Source: Clostridiales bacterium GWF2_38_85
GTDB lineage: Bacteria > Bacillota > Clostridia > Oscillospirales > CAG-382
Direction of reading: 5' to 3'
DNA length: 57,309 nt
Assembly: GCA_001797275.1 (NCBI GenBank)
Contig: MGOY01000044.1
Coordinates: 1 to 57,309 of the forward strand
Shown: positions 1 to 8,103 of the stretch, piece by piece
How the letters are laid out: each line of letters starts with the position of its first letter
Position numbering within the stretch: the stretch's first letter is position 1
Position numbers and translations under genes: made by a program
Notes under the pieces: generated by a model
What the model saw: the letters and a program-made list of their open reading frames with translations, nothing else
What the model was told of the DNA's origin: nothing
Databases searched by the model: none

Positions 1-1001
1 CATATACCTATAATGAATCCGGTATCAGAACAGCAAAGAACAGAAACGGAACAGTTTATAGCTACACCCTCGACGGTTCGAAAATCCTTAAGGAGACCAG
101 AGGAGCATCAACCACACTCTACTATTATTATGATGATGCAGGTTCCATAACCGGATTTACTTACAACGGAACAAACTATTATTACGGTAAGAACATACAA
201 GGCGATGTTAAGTACATTTACAACACCAGCGGAACGGTTGTAGTTGAATACTGTTACGATGCTTGGGGTAACATCATCTCTACAACAGGTTCTCTTGCTT
301 CGACGGTAGGTTATTTCAACCCATTCCGCTACCGTGGATATTACTATGATATCGAGACAGGTTTCTACTATCTGCAATCTCGCTACTACGACCCAACTGT
401 TGGCAGATTCCTCAACGCAGACGCTCCGGAATTGGCTGTAATGGCTCAATATGAACTTAATGGAACAAATCTTTATGCTTATTGTATAAATGATCCCATT
501 AATTATTTTGATTCAAATGGTGGTATTCGAAATCCTTTATTAAAAGAAAGAGTCTTTAATTATAATTCACAAATTTTAAAATCAAAAGCGATTATAATTA
601 CAAAAACTTTATCGACGATGAGATATGTTCAATTTGAGTATTATTTTTATTTTAAAGATTTTGAAACAGCAGTAAAATTTTCTGAAGGAGTATCATATAG
701 TACAACTCAAAATTTTATGATGATGATGTGTGGAATCGCTAATCCTCTTTCATCTGTTGCTGTCGCAATCATTTCATTTTTTGCCAGTGAATATAGAAAT
801 TCTACAGCAACAAAAATAAGAGATATGGCTGCTAATGACAGCCCTATATTAGTTACTATAGTTCAATGTAAATATGGAACTTATATAACTGTAAATAAAT
901 GGAACGGAATTTCATTAGATTTATCTACTCGATATCAGATAACAAGTAACGGATATTTAGTTGTCCAACAATTTATCACAAACTTAATTTTTATAATATG
1001 A
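1..1001 (+). CDS. RHS repeat protein, C-terminal part (cut by window edge)
   Basis: The frame is open from the left edge (first full codon at base 3) to TGA at 999-1001, giving about 332 residues, so the gene starts outside the window. Tyr/Gly-rich YD repeats are followed by the RHS-associated core (GYFNPFRYRGYYYDIETG near base 309, then SRYYDP, GRFLNAD and NLYAYCINDPINYFD up to about 522). In known RHS and polymorphic-toxin proteins the core forms a shell around a variable C-terminal toxin. Here the last ~159 residues after the core are that tip. The tip matches no toxin family I recognise. It has a hydrophobic stretch (MMMMCGIANPLSS onward, about 715-800), which could suggest membrane action; that is inference. 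The tip is lower in G+C than the core, as expected of an exchanged cassette. The next gene is a small membrane protein in immunity position. Confidence 0.85.
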   Translation, partial: YTYNESGIRTAKNRNGTVYSYTLDGSKILKETRGASTTLYYYYDDAGSITGFTYNGTNYYYGKNIQGDVKYIYNTSGTVVVEYCYDAWGNIISTTGSLASTVGYFNPFRYRGYYYDIETGFYYLQSRYYDPTVGRFLNADAPELAVMAQYELNGTNLYAYCINDPINYFDSNGGIRNPLLKERVFNYNSQILKSKAIIITKTLSTMRYVQFEYYFYFKDFETAVKFSEGVSYSTTQNFMMMMCGIANPLSSVAVAIISFFASEYRNSTATKIRDMAANDSPILVTIVQCKYGTYITVNKWNGISLDLSTRYQITSNGYLVVQQFITNLIFII

Positions 1002-1013
1002 AAGGGGCAAAAT

Positions 1014-1316
1014 ATGTTATATTTCATTATTTTATTATATATTATGTTGGTATTTTTATTGATGAATATAATAATATTTCATAAAAAGCCAGGAATAATA
1101 TGCAAGCTATATGGTATTAATGATACAAAAAACGACATTAGAAATCAAATAAAATACCAGAATATAATTACCTATACATTAATCTTTATTGATGTTTCAT
1201 TTATAATATATTTTATGTTGTATGCAAAATTTAATAACTCATTCTTTTTATTATTTTTAATTGATATGATTATATATAGTATAATATTCTTTTATTGTAA
1301 GAAAAGATATAGTTAG
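1014..1316 (+). CDS. Small membrane protein, candidate immunity protein of the upstream RHS tip
   Basis: This 100-residue protein starts 12 bases after the RHS stop, with GAAAGGGG as ribosome-binding site. It has an N-terminal hydrophobic helix (about residues 1-22), a polar middle (KLYGINDTKNDIRNQIKYQ) and two further hydrophobic segments (about 52-70 and 75-93), ending in a basic tail. I recognise no family. Small membrane proteins directly downstream of RHS tips are often immunity proteins, especially against membrane-targeting toxins, so that role is inferred from position and topology only. The extreme A+T content matches the toxin tip rather than the RHS core, so the two may have moved together. 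Confidence 0.6.
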   Translation: MLYFIILLYIMLVFLLMNIIIFHKKPGIICKLYGINDTKNDIRNQIKYQNIITYTLIFIDVSFIIYFMLYAKFNNSFFLLFLIDMIIYSIIFFYCKKRYS

Positions 1317-1394
1317 TTTATTATTTATCATTTCGATTTATTTTGATAGATTTTGTGTAAATGGACATAAATTAGAATCCAAAAGGATTTACAG

Positions 1395-1425
1395 AATCCG
1401 GAGCAGCACTCAAGCTGCTTCGGAT
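1395..1425 (+). terminator. Hairpin ending RHS cassette 1 (copy 1 of a repeated element)
   Basis: ATCCGGAGCAGC and GCTGCTTCGGAT pair around a six-base loop (G-T pair allowed). No T-run follows directly. Nearly the same hairpin sequence recurs at 3509-3540 after the second cassette, where a T-rich stretch follows. This copy therefore looks like a duplicated cassette end that may have lost its terminator tail when the second RHS fragment joined. Confidence 0.55.
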
Positions 1426-1479
1426 GGTCATTAGTGCAAAATCAACGGCAGCACAATCAGCTATTGACGCAAAAGAATG

Positions 1480-2671
1480 ACTTACGGCATTCTCTGGAAA
1501 CCCGACAAGCTATCGTGGTTATACCTTCAGCTGGGATCAGAGGCATCTCGAGAGCGGTACCACAAATTCCGGGTATTATGAATATGTATACAAATATAAT
1601 GCTGATGGAATCAGAACATCAAAGGAATGGTATGATACTGGTGCAATCAACAGTAGAAAAAATAATTATACTTTAGATGGCGACAGGATTATAAAAGAAG
1701 AAATAACAGATCCTTGGGGGATGGGCGGTCCTTGCCCAACAATGTACTATTACTACAATGAGAATGGCGAGGTTGTTTCCTTCAAGTATGATGGCACAAG
1801 CTATTATTACGGTCGTAACATTCAAGGCGATGTCAAGTATATCTACAACACCAGTGGAACAATTGTTGTAGAATATTGTTATGATGCATGGGGAAATGTT
1901 ATATCAACAACAGGTTCGCTTGCTTCGACAGTAGGTTATTTTAACCCATTCCGCTACCGTGGATATTACTATGATATCGAGACCGGATTCTATTACCTCA
2001 ACAGCAGATACTACGATCCACAGGTTGGAAGGTTTATAAATTCGGATGGTATTATTGGGGCTAATAAAGATTTATTAGGATACAATCTTTTTGCTTACTG
2101 TAGCAATAATCCGGTTAATGCAAGCGACCCAAGTGGTCAGAAAATATTATATGATGATCTGGGAAGAGCATATTTTAAAAAAAGACATATATGTGTGCAT
2201 CCAATTATTAGACTTGTAAAATCTAATCCAGAAGATAATTATAAAAAATTTTTAGATGGTATTTCCAGTTTTGAATCTTCAAATGCAGGTAATTATCAAG
2301 CAGTTAATAAACGGTCTGGAACATTAGGCAGATATCAGGTTATGCCAAGCTCTTTACATTCTTTTAAGGGGTATGAAAATGTTACAGCAGAACAGTTTTT
2401 AAATGACCCGGAAATGCAAGAAAGGTTTATCCGAATTTATCATAAAACAAATTGGGGATACATTATATCTAAATCTAATAAACTTGATGAAAGAATAGGT
2501 ACATCATTTTATGGAGTAGAAGTAACAGCGGCCGGTTTATTGGCTGCTTGTGGATTTGGAATCGGTAATTTAAAAGATACATTATCTGGCACTAGCACCG
2601 AATATTTGACTGGCATCATAGCCAGATTGAAATATTTTCAAGATTATGATATATCATATATTACTGGATAG
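1480..2671 (+). pseudogene. Orphan RHS core fragment with lysozyme/transglycosylase-like toxin tip
   Basis: An open frame runs from just after TGA at 1477-1479 to TAG at 2669-2671. Its first ~80 codons are clearly RHS (NPTSYRGYTFSWDQ, EYVYKYNADGIRTSKEW) but contain no usable start. ATG 1721 is inside the repeat and lacks a good ribosome-binding site, so this is probably a displaced silent cassette. The core (GYFNPFRYRGYYYDIETG, then GRFINSDG, NLFAYCSNNPVNASDPSG) is almost the same as in the upstream gene. The tip (about 2139-2671) is unrelated to the first tip. It has SSFESSNAGNYQAVN with a candidate catalytic Glu at 2273-2275, GRYQVMPSSL, and AAGLLAACGFGIGNLKD. These match the order of motifs in SLT-type lytic transglycosylases and lysozymes. 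Predicted target: peptidoglycan. A short start at 1721 (316 residues) cannot be excluded. Confidence 0.75.
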
Positions 2672-2755
2672 TAGATTAATTATTCTTATGTTAGTTTAAT
2701 ATAAAAATTATTATTTCATAAAAACAAAATATTATAATACAAAGGAGTCATTGAA

Positions 2756-3418
2756 GTGAAAAAAATATTATTGGTTATTACGATTTCAATTTTACTGCTA
2801 TTTACATCCTGTGTAACTGATAATTCGAATTCGAGGAATTCAGATGTAGATTCGTCAAATGTTTCGATTTTATCATCAGAGGGAAATGAGTCAAATGACA
2901 TACAAGATGAATCAACCGATATATCAGACGAATCCAACGATACATCAAATGAATCCAATGATACATCAAGTGAATCAAACAATATATCATTTGCAATCGA
3001 CATGGACCAAATTTTTGGTAGTGTTGATGAGGTTTACAGTATTGATGTTGAATACATTAATGAAGTAAATAATAGCGGCTGGTTGTCCACTGCCGCGAAA
3101 GGAAATATAACATATGAATACACTCAAAAGTGGAAAGATAAAATGCAGTATTATTATGAAATTCTATATACAGCTTTAAGTGATGATAGGAAAACCGCAT
3201 TAAAAACTTCTCAAGAAAACTGGCAGTCAGCTTTTGAGTCGGAATTAAAATTAAACAGTGAGATACTGGCACAAAATTTGATAAATTATGATATATATGA
3301 GTATTTCGATTACTTAACATATCGATCAAGAGCAATTTCTTTATACAAAATGTGCTGTTCTATGAATAATTTATATGATATAGAAACAGGAACATGGTTA
3401 TATGATGATCTGGAGTGA
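2756..3418 (+). CDS. Lipoprotein with LprI-like domain, candidate immunity protein to the lysozyme-like tip
   Basis: This 220-residue protein has a GTG start behind AAAGGAG. A lipoprotein signal peptide ends in the lipobox LLFTSC (Cys at about residue 21), so the mature protein is anchored outside the membrane. A Ser/Asp/Glu/Asn linker made of seven-residue repeats follows, then a helical domain (about 115-205) with YYYEILYTALSDDRKTALKT, SQENWQSAFESELKL and YRSRAISLYKM. That spacing resembles the LprI (DUF1311) lysozyme-inhibitor family: short helix, L-s-x-x-x-k-x-x-L, Q-x-x-W and a late Arg. The assignment is by eye. Position after a lysozyme-like RHS tip, export, and similarity to a lysozyme inhibitor together suggest immunity. 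A related lipoprotein lies at 45837-46577. Confidence 0.6.
   Translation: MKKILLVITISILLLFTSCVTDNSNSRNSDVDSSNVSILSSEGNESNDIQDESTDISDESNDTSNESNDTSSESNNISFAIDMDQIFGSVDEVYSIDVEYINEVNNSGWLSTAAKGNITYEYTQKWKDKMQYYYEILYTALSDDRKTALKTSQENWQSAFESELKLNSEILAQNLINYDIYEYFDYLTYRSRAISLYKMCCSMNNLYDIETGTWLYDDLE
2888..2992 (+). repeat. Five 21-bp tandem repeats in the lipoprotein linker
   Basis: Five consecutive 21-base units encode ESNDIQD, ESTDISD, ESNDTSN, ESNDTSS and ESNNISF. They form a flexible acidic linker between the lipid anchor and the folded domain. Such repeats can change in number by slippage. Confidence 0.75.
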
Positions 3419-3508
3419 TGCTGTCTCCACTTTTGTAAGTGCCAAATTATAAGAAATAATGGCTCTGCATCAATAGTTGTGGTGAAGAACCCCTGAGATA
3501 GTTTTTTT

Positions 3509-3550
3509 AATCCGGAGCAGCGCTCAAACTGCTTCGGATTCCTTTGTTTT
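3509..3550 (+). terminator. Terminator of RHS cassette 2 (copy 2 of the repeated hairpin)
   Basis: AATCCGGAGCAG pairs with CTGCTTCGGATT across an eight-base loop, followed by CCTTTGTTTT. The arms are the same as in the hairpin at 1395-1425, so both RHS cassettes end in the same element. Confidence 0.7.
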
Positions 3551-3703
3551 GAAGTAACCGTTAAATGACGATCACATAAGAGAAATGCTTCCGAAAGGGG
3601 ACAGTGTTATACTATCAACATTTTTCATTTAACAGTGATGCTTACACATCAATATCCTTAAATGGGACGATTAAATAGAATTGTAAATTTTCTTTCTGAC
3701 ATA

Positions 3704-3732
3704 TTGACAAACACAGACAAATACATTATTAT
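3704..3732 (+). promoter_or_regulatory. SigA-type promoter of the resistance-like operon
   Basis: TTGACA at 3704-3709, a 17-base spacer and TATTAT at 3727-3732 form a near-consensus promoter. Transcription would start near 3740, just before the leader ORF, whose ribosome-binding site is GGAGGA at 3749-3754. Confidence 0.75.
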
Positions 3733-3760
3733 GTACATATATCTATGCGGAGGACACTAT

Positions 3761-3922
3761 ATGCACCCTAAACGCAAGCGATTATGTAGACAATCATATA
3801 GCTGCACTTGCAAAGCAAAAAACAAATTAAATAAAAATAATAAAAAGAACTCTGTTTTAAATTGGTTTAGACCAAATAAAAACAGGGTTCTTTATTTGGT
3901 TCTCTGCCGAATGCGATGTTAA
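3761..3922 (+). CDS. Leader ORF upstream of the nucleotidyltransferase gene
   Basis: A 53-codon ORF starts six bases after a strong GGAGGA site. The product is very basic and Cys-containing: it starts MHPKRKRLCRQSYSC and ends VLCRMRC, with an Asn/Lys-rich middle. It has no recognisable domain. A long hairpin (3844-3893) lies within its second half, so ribosomes moving or stalling on the ORF would change RNA folding upstream of the resistance-like genes. This is the architecture of attenuation leaders of antibiotic-resistance genes. The role is inferred from layout; the peptide itself may not matter. Confidence 0.5.
   Translation: MHPKRKRLCRQSYSCTCKAKNKLNKNNKKNSVLNWFRPNKNRVLYLVLCRMRC
3844..3893 (+). 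promoter_or_regulatory. Attenuator-like hairpin inside the leader ORF
   Basis: Bases 3844-3866 pair with 3871-3893 (23-base arms, two mismatches and one G-T pair) around the loop TTAG. The right arm ends in GGTTCTTT, followed by ATTTGGTTCTC, so an intrinsic terminator with an imperfect T-tract is possible. It lies between the promoter at 3704 and the nucleotidyltransferase start at 3968. Confidence 0.65.
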
Positions 3923-3967
3923 TAATTAAGACAAAAATATACATTGAAAAATTAAAGGAGAAGAAGC

Positions 3968-4879
3968 ATGATACAACGAGAAAAGCACTTACTGGCACTG
4001 CATAACTTTATTGAACAGGTAAAAGACGATTCCAACGTAATAGCATTGTTGCTATCAGGCAGTTTATCCTATGGCACGGTGTGGGAAAAAAGTGACATCG
4101 ACCTGACTATGATAGTCAGGGATGGATCGATTTCGCAGAGTATGGAATATTGCGTTGATGAGATCGGAATCGAAATACACGTATACCTCATGGAGGTGTC
4201 TAAATTTAAAAATAAGATGCAAAAGCTACGTGGCGGTGAATATCCGCACAGCTATTTCGGGAAAGGAACGATGGTGTTCTCCAAAGACGAATCGCTTAAC
4301 GAATTTTTTGAAGATGCAAGCAGGGTTGGGACGGACGACGCTGTAATGTCGTTTATCTGTATGATCGAAAACTTGCTTGTCGAAATGAATCGAGCAGAAA
4401 AGTGGATTACAGTGTTTGGTGATATGTTATACGCTCAGCGGTTTCTGCAGCGATGTTGTACAATTGTCGCCGATATGGTATTGCTGCTTCACGCTGAAGA
4501 ACCGACACGTGAATCTGTATTGCGAGCAATGGAACTTGATCCCGTATTAATGAGAGCGATTTATATCATTCCGAGCACAACCACCATGACGGAGGTGGAT
4601 ATACGGCATACTCTGCAAGTTCTTGATGATTTTTTGATGAAGCATATCCAGACATGGAGCAAACCTATCATAAAGTATTTGTCGGACGATGATGTCAAAA
4701 AAGTATCTGAATGTAATAAGCATTTCGATTCAGAGAACTTAACAGTACCACTTGCCTGCCTTGCTTCAAAGGGTATCATACAACGTGTGACACAGCCTTC
4801 TCGCATATTCAAGCACAGCAAGCTAACAGTCGAAGAGATTGCTTACTTTTACATTAAGGAGGAAAATGAAAATGTCTAA
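3968..4879 (+). CDS. Nucleotidyltransferase-domain protein, possible drug-modifying enzyme
   Basis: This 303-residue protein starts with ATG behind AAAGGAGAAG. Residues 31-46 (GSLSYGTVWEKSDIDL) are the nucleotidyltransferase signature, Gly-Ser followed by Asp-x-Asp (D43 and D45), which binds metal and NTP in aminoglycoside nucleotidyltransferases and related enzymes. A third acidic residue could lie in IGIEIHVYL (about 66-74). The C-terminal two thirds are helical and unassigned. The gene overlaps the UvrA-like gene by eight bases (ATGTCTAA) and shares its promoter and leader, so the two proteins are probably made together. The substrate is unknown. A nucleotide-transfer resistance enzyme is plausible, but a toxin or regulatory transferase is not excluded. 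G+C content is visibly higher than in the RHS region, suggesting transfer. Confidence 0.7.
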   Translation: MIQREKHLLALHNFIEQVKDDSNVIALLLSGSLSYGTVWEKSDIDLTMIVRDGSISQSMEYCVDEIGIEIHVYLMEVSKFKNKMQKLRGGEYPHSYFGKGTMVFSKDESLNEFFEDASRVGTDDAVMSFICMIENLLVEMNRAEKWITVFGDMLYAQRFLQRCCTIVADMVLLLHAEEPTRESVLRAMELDPVLMRAIYIIPSTTTMTEVDIRHTLQVLDDFLMKHIQTWSKPIIKYLSDDDVKKVSECNKHFDSENLTVPLACLASKGIIQRVTQPSRIFKHSKLTVEEIAYFYIKEENENV

Positions 4880-7739
4880 AATCAGAACATCAATCGAGGT
4901 CATTGGGGCTAAACAGAACAACCTTAAAAATATCAATGTGGAGATACCTCGCGACAAGCTCACGGTCATTACCGGCGTATCCGGATCAGGTAAATCTTCA
5001 CTTGCGTTTGATGTTATCTATGGTGAGGCACAACGACGGTTTCTTAAATCGGTGTCCAATTTTGCCAAGAGTCGTATCGGCCAGGTGAAGAAGCCCAAGG
5101 TGGATTATGTGCGTGGCTTGTCACCTGTTATCGCTATTGAACAGAAGAAAGGTAACAATAACCCTCGTTCTACTGTTGGCACTGTCACCGATATTAACGA
5201 CTATCTGCGCCTGCTGTTTTCCACTATCGGTACAGGGAAATGTCCCAAATGCGGATATGTGCTAGAGCCTGTCACCGCGTCACGTATAGCTGAACATATC
5301 GCGTCATTGCCACAAGGAACAGTTGTGGAATTGTACACAGCGGTAAAAAAAGTTTATGGTGAGGACTATGAGTTCTTGTTTGAAAGGATACGCAAAAAGA
5401 GCTACAGACATTTGCTTATAGACGGAGCTCCATATGATCTTGCCGAAAAACCTTTCGAACCGGAAGAAAATCGGTATTATCAAATAGAGGTTTTACTCGA
5501 CAAACTGATTATTAAGGATGAAATCTACCTGCAAATTGTTAAGTCTATTGAAACAGCTGTAAGCGTTTTGAAAGATGAAGTTATGATCCGTGTCAACATT
5601 CCAGATGGCCATCATCTTAACTTAGGTTGCTCAGAGCATAATTATTTCTTATGCGAACTGCAACCATATCATTTCTCGTTTAACTTGCCAACTAATGCAT
5701 GTAACACTTGTATGGGTGTAGGTTCTTCCCATATCGCCGAGCCACGTTTCTTAGTGGTAAATCCACACAAGAGTATCATGAAAGGTGCGTTGCACAGTGC
5801 TCTGTTCAATCCATCGGCGAAAAACAGTTACCGCACAGTAGTTATCTATAGTCTTGCGGTGAAATACGGTTTTTCTCTGGAGACACCATTTGACGAGTAT
5901 CCGAATCACGTCCGCGATATATTGTTTGACGGAACGAACGGCGAATCTATAACGATGGTACATCCACCGTTTATGGAAAAACATAACTGGATTGTGAGTC
6001 GTAGTTTTCCTTTCAAGGGCTTTGTACAAGAACTGGAAAGCTGGTATCCGCGGTATATTCACAATGCAGGTAATGCTGATGCCTATGAGCCGAGCTTTAT
6101 CAAAGAAGCCATGATTGATACAATCTGCCCTGACTGCCACGGTGCACGGTTGAAAGCGTCGCGTCTTGCCATTACTATCGGTGGAATGGATATTCACGCG
6201 TTGAGCATGATGCAGTTTCCGGAGTTGATTGAATTCTTAAACGGGTTGGAGATGCCGCTCAAGTATAGGGAGGTTGCTGATTCCATTATCCGGGAGATTA
6301 CATCCCGCTTGCAACTTCTTGTGGATATAGGGCTGCACTACTTGTGCCTCGGGAGACGCAGTGACTCCATCTCGGGTGGTGAGATGCAGCGAATCAAGAT
6401 GTCCACACAGATTTCAAGCGAGTTGATGGGGATGCTTTATGTCATGGACGGACCGAGCATAGGGCTTCATCCCCGAGATACCGACAGAGTTATCGAAATA
6501 ATGAAAAAGCTGCGCAACATTGGTAATACAGTTATTGTGGTTGAGCATGACCTCGACACCATGTGTAATGCTGATTATCTCATTGAGATCGGCCCCGGTG
6601 CGGGTACACATGGCGGCAACATTATTATATCCGGCACACCGGCTCAGTTTATGGCAGACGAGCGGTGCCTGTCAGGTGCGTACATGACCGGTAAACGGGT
6701 CATACCCTTGCCGGATAGCAGACGTAAGCCAAGTGACAAATGTATTACGCTGCAAGGCGCGCGGGAGAATAATCTTCAAAACATCACGCTTGACATTCCG
6801 CTGGGGCTGTTTGTGTGTGTCACTGGCGTATCGGGTTCGGGGAAATCGACGCTTATATTCGAGACGCTGGCGAAGAATTTAGAAGTAATCAAGCGTGGTG
6901 CACGAATTGTCCCTGGTAAACTAGCTTGTATATCAGGTTTTGAGAACATAGGTAATGTCATTGTCATTGATCAATCACCCATCGGGCGTAACTGCAAATC
7001 TAATCCAGCTACCTACATCGGCATATATGACCGTATCCGCGCGCTATTCGCCGCCACGTCGGACGCGGTTACCAAAGGATATATTGCGTTGGATTTCAGT
7101 TTAACACACTCAAACGGCGCGCGCTGTGAGCACTGCTTAGGTGATGGTGTAATTGTAACTAATCTGCAATTCATGGCAGACATAAAAAGTTTTTGTCCTG
7201 TATGTAAAGGTAGTCGTTTCTCGCAGGAGGGTCTGGAGATCAAATATAATGGTAAAAACATTTCTGAAGTCCTTGAGATGACGGTTGAAGAAGCACTTGA
7301 TTTCTTCCATACCGAGAAACTTATCCAGCACAAGCTGGAGATTATGAACGAGCTTGGGTCAGGATATATCACCTTAGGACAAAGTGCGACGACATTATCC
7401 GGTGGCGAAGCGCAACGAGTCAAGCTGTCGTATGAACTGGGTAAAATCAAGCACGGCACCCATAATCTTTATATACTGGATGAACCAACGACCGGATTGC
7501 ACTGCTCAGACGTCGAAAAACTGTTGATTTCCATACAAAAACTGGTTAATCAAGGGCACTCTGTTATCGTAGTAGAACATAACTTGGATGTTATTAAAAG
7601 TGCGGATTACATCATTGACATGGGGCCGGAGGGCGGTAAAGGTGGTGGTTATATTGTTGCAGAGGGAACGCCTGAGGAAGTTGCGCAAGTTAAAAATTCC
7701 TTCACAGGGCAGTGCTTAAGAAAAGTTATAGATTGTTGA
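4872..7739 (+). CDS. UvrA-like ABC ATPase (UvrA2/DrrC-like, resistance type)
   Basis: I place the start at ATG 4872 (AGGAGG at 4857-4862, nine-base spacer), giving 955 residues. ATG 4866 is too close to the site. The layout is that of UvrA: Walker A GVSGSGKSS (35-43), CPKCG, Cys-rich segments ACNTCMGVG and CPDCHGARL, first signature SISGGEMQR, first Walker B YVMDGPSIGLH, second Walker A GVSGSGKST (about 652), the C-terminal zinc module (CEHCLGDG, CPVCKGSR), second signature LSGGEAQRV and second Walker B YILDEPTTGLH. The Walker B Glu of the first site is Gly (residue 527); the second site is intact. The first Cys pair of the usual internal zinc finger is also altered. UvrA2/DrrC proteins protect against DNA-binding drugs. 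The pairing with a nucleotidyltransferase and an attenuator supports resistance rather than housekeeping repair, as inference. Confidence 0.8.
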   Translation: MSKIRTSIEVIGAKQNNLKNINVEIPRDKLTVITGVSGSGKSSLAFDVIYGEAQRRFLKSVSNFAKSRIGQVKKPKVDYVRGLSPVIAIEQKKGNNNPRSTVGTVTDINDYLRLLFSTIGTGKCPKCGYVLEPVTASRIAEHIASLPQGTVVELYTAVKKVYGEDYEFLFERIRKKSYRHLLIDGAPYDLAEKPFEPEENRYYQIEVLLDKLIIKDEIYLQIVKSIETAVSVLKDEVMIRVNIPDGHHLNLGCSEHNYFLCELQPYHFSFNLPTNACNTCMGVGSSHIAEPRFLVVNPHKSIMKGALHSALFNPSAKNSYRTVVIYSLAVKYGFSLETPFDEYPNHVRDILFDGTNGESITMVHPPFMEKHNWIVSRSFPFKGFVQELESWYPRYIHNAGNADAYEPSFIKEAMIDTICPDCHGARLKASRLAITIGGMDIHALSMMQFPELIEFLNGLEMPLKYREVADSIIREITSRLQLLVDIGLHYLCLGRRSDSISGGEMQRIKMSTQISSELMGMLYVMDGPSIGLHPRDTDRVIEIMKKLRNIGNTVIVVEHDLDTMCNADYLIEIGPGAGTHGGNIIISGTPAQFMADERCLSGAYMTGKRVIPLPDSRRKPSDKCITLQGARENNLQNITLDIPLGLFVCVTGVSGSGKSTLIFETLAKNLEVIKRGARIVPGKLACISGFENIGNVIVIDQSPIGRNCKSNPATYIGIYDRIRALFAATSDAVTKGYIALDFSLTHSNGARCEHCLGDGVIVTNLQFMADIKSFCPVCKGSRFSQEGLEIKYNGKNISEVLEMTVEEALDFFHTEKLIQHKLEIMNELGSGYITLGQSATTLSGGEAQRVKLSYELGKIKHGTHNLYILDEPTTGLHCSDVEKLLISIQKLVNQGHSVIVVEHNLDVIKSADYIIDMGPEGGKGGGYIVAEGTPEEVAQVKNSFTGQCLRKVIDC

Positions 7740-7750
7740 ACTAATATTAA

Positions 7751-7800
7751 GAGGTTGTAGTTAAAATTTCTTTAACTACAGCCTCTGTTTTCATTATTTT
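7751..7800 (+). terminator. Terminator of the UvrA-like operon
   Basis: GAGGTTGTAGTTAAA (7751-7765) pairs with TTTAACTACAGCCTC (7771-7785), one G-T pair and a five-base loop, followed by TGTTTTCATTATTTTT. It is a strong intrinsic terminator 11 bases after the stop. Confidence 0.9.
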
Positions 7801-7964
7801 TCATATTGTCAAAAACTTTCTCCAACGTTACTTGACATACTTGTTTAGAATATTATCGTATTATACAAGCACGGAATATCATGCAAATTTGATTATAGCA
7901 TCTCATTAGAAAATAGATGTATTGTTCTTACATCTGAGTACAGAACAGTAAATATGTGATGAGC

Positions 7965-8103
7965 CACACTTACGTTCTGCAGCCGCCGGCCGTTGATCGT
8001 GTTGTCATAGGCTTGCTGGGTATTGTTACAGCTGCTGTCAAAGCATCTGATCTTACCCTGGTTAAGAAAATATAAATAAAAGAAAGTTGAGGATCTAATT
8101 ATA
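7965..8103. other. G+C-rich remnant upstream of the holin-like gene
   Basis: Bases about 7965-8070 are clearly richer in G+C than the flanks. On the plus strand they read openly as HTYVLQPPAVDRVV, then GLLGIVTAAVKASDLTLVKKI and a stop, with no obvious start. I recognise no family. It is best read as debris of an inserted element such as a phage. The rest of the gap from 7801 holds no gene that I can support. Confidence 0.35.

Noticed and set aside
1434-1676. Separate 80-residue gene before the second RHS fragment
   Set aside because: The RHS frame runs through the same bases with clear YD-repeat similarity; this frame is only its shadow.
2888-2992. CRISPR-like array
   Set aside because: The repeats are contiguous, in frame and without spacers. 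No CRISPR array or cas gene was seen anywhere in the window.
2716-3003. Antisense ORF opposite the lipoprotein repeats
   Set aside because: It is a by-product of the 21-bp repeats and has no promoter or ribosome-binding site of its own.
3662-3922. Longer 86-residue reading of the leader region
   Set aside because: It would start upstream of the promoter -35 box at 3704. The start at 3761 with GGAGGA is the plausible one.
4839-4871. Earlier start for the UvrA-like protein
   Set aside because: It lies inside the preceding gene without a ribosome-binding site; AGGAGG at 4857-4862 fits ATG 4872.
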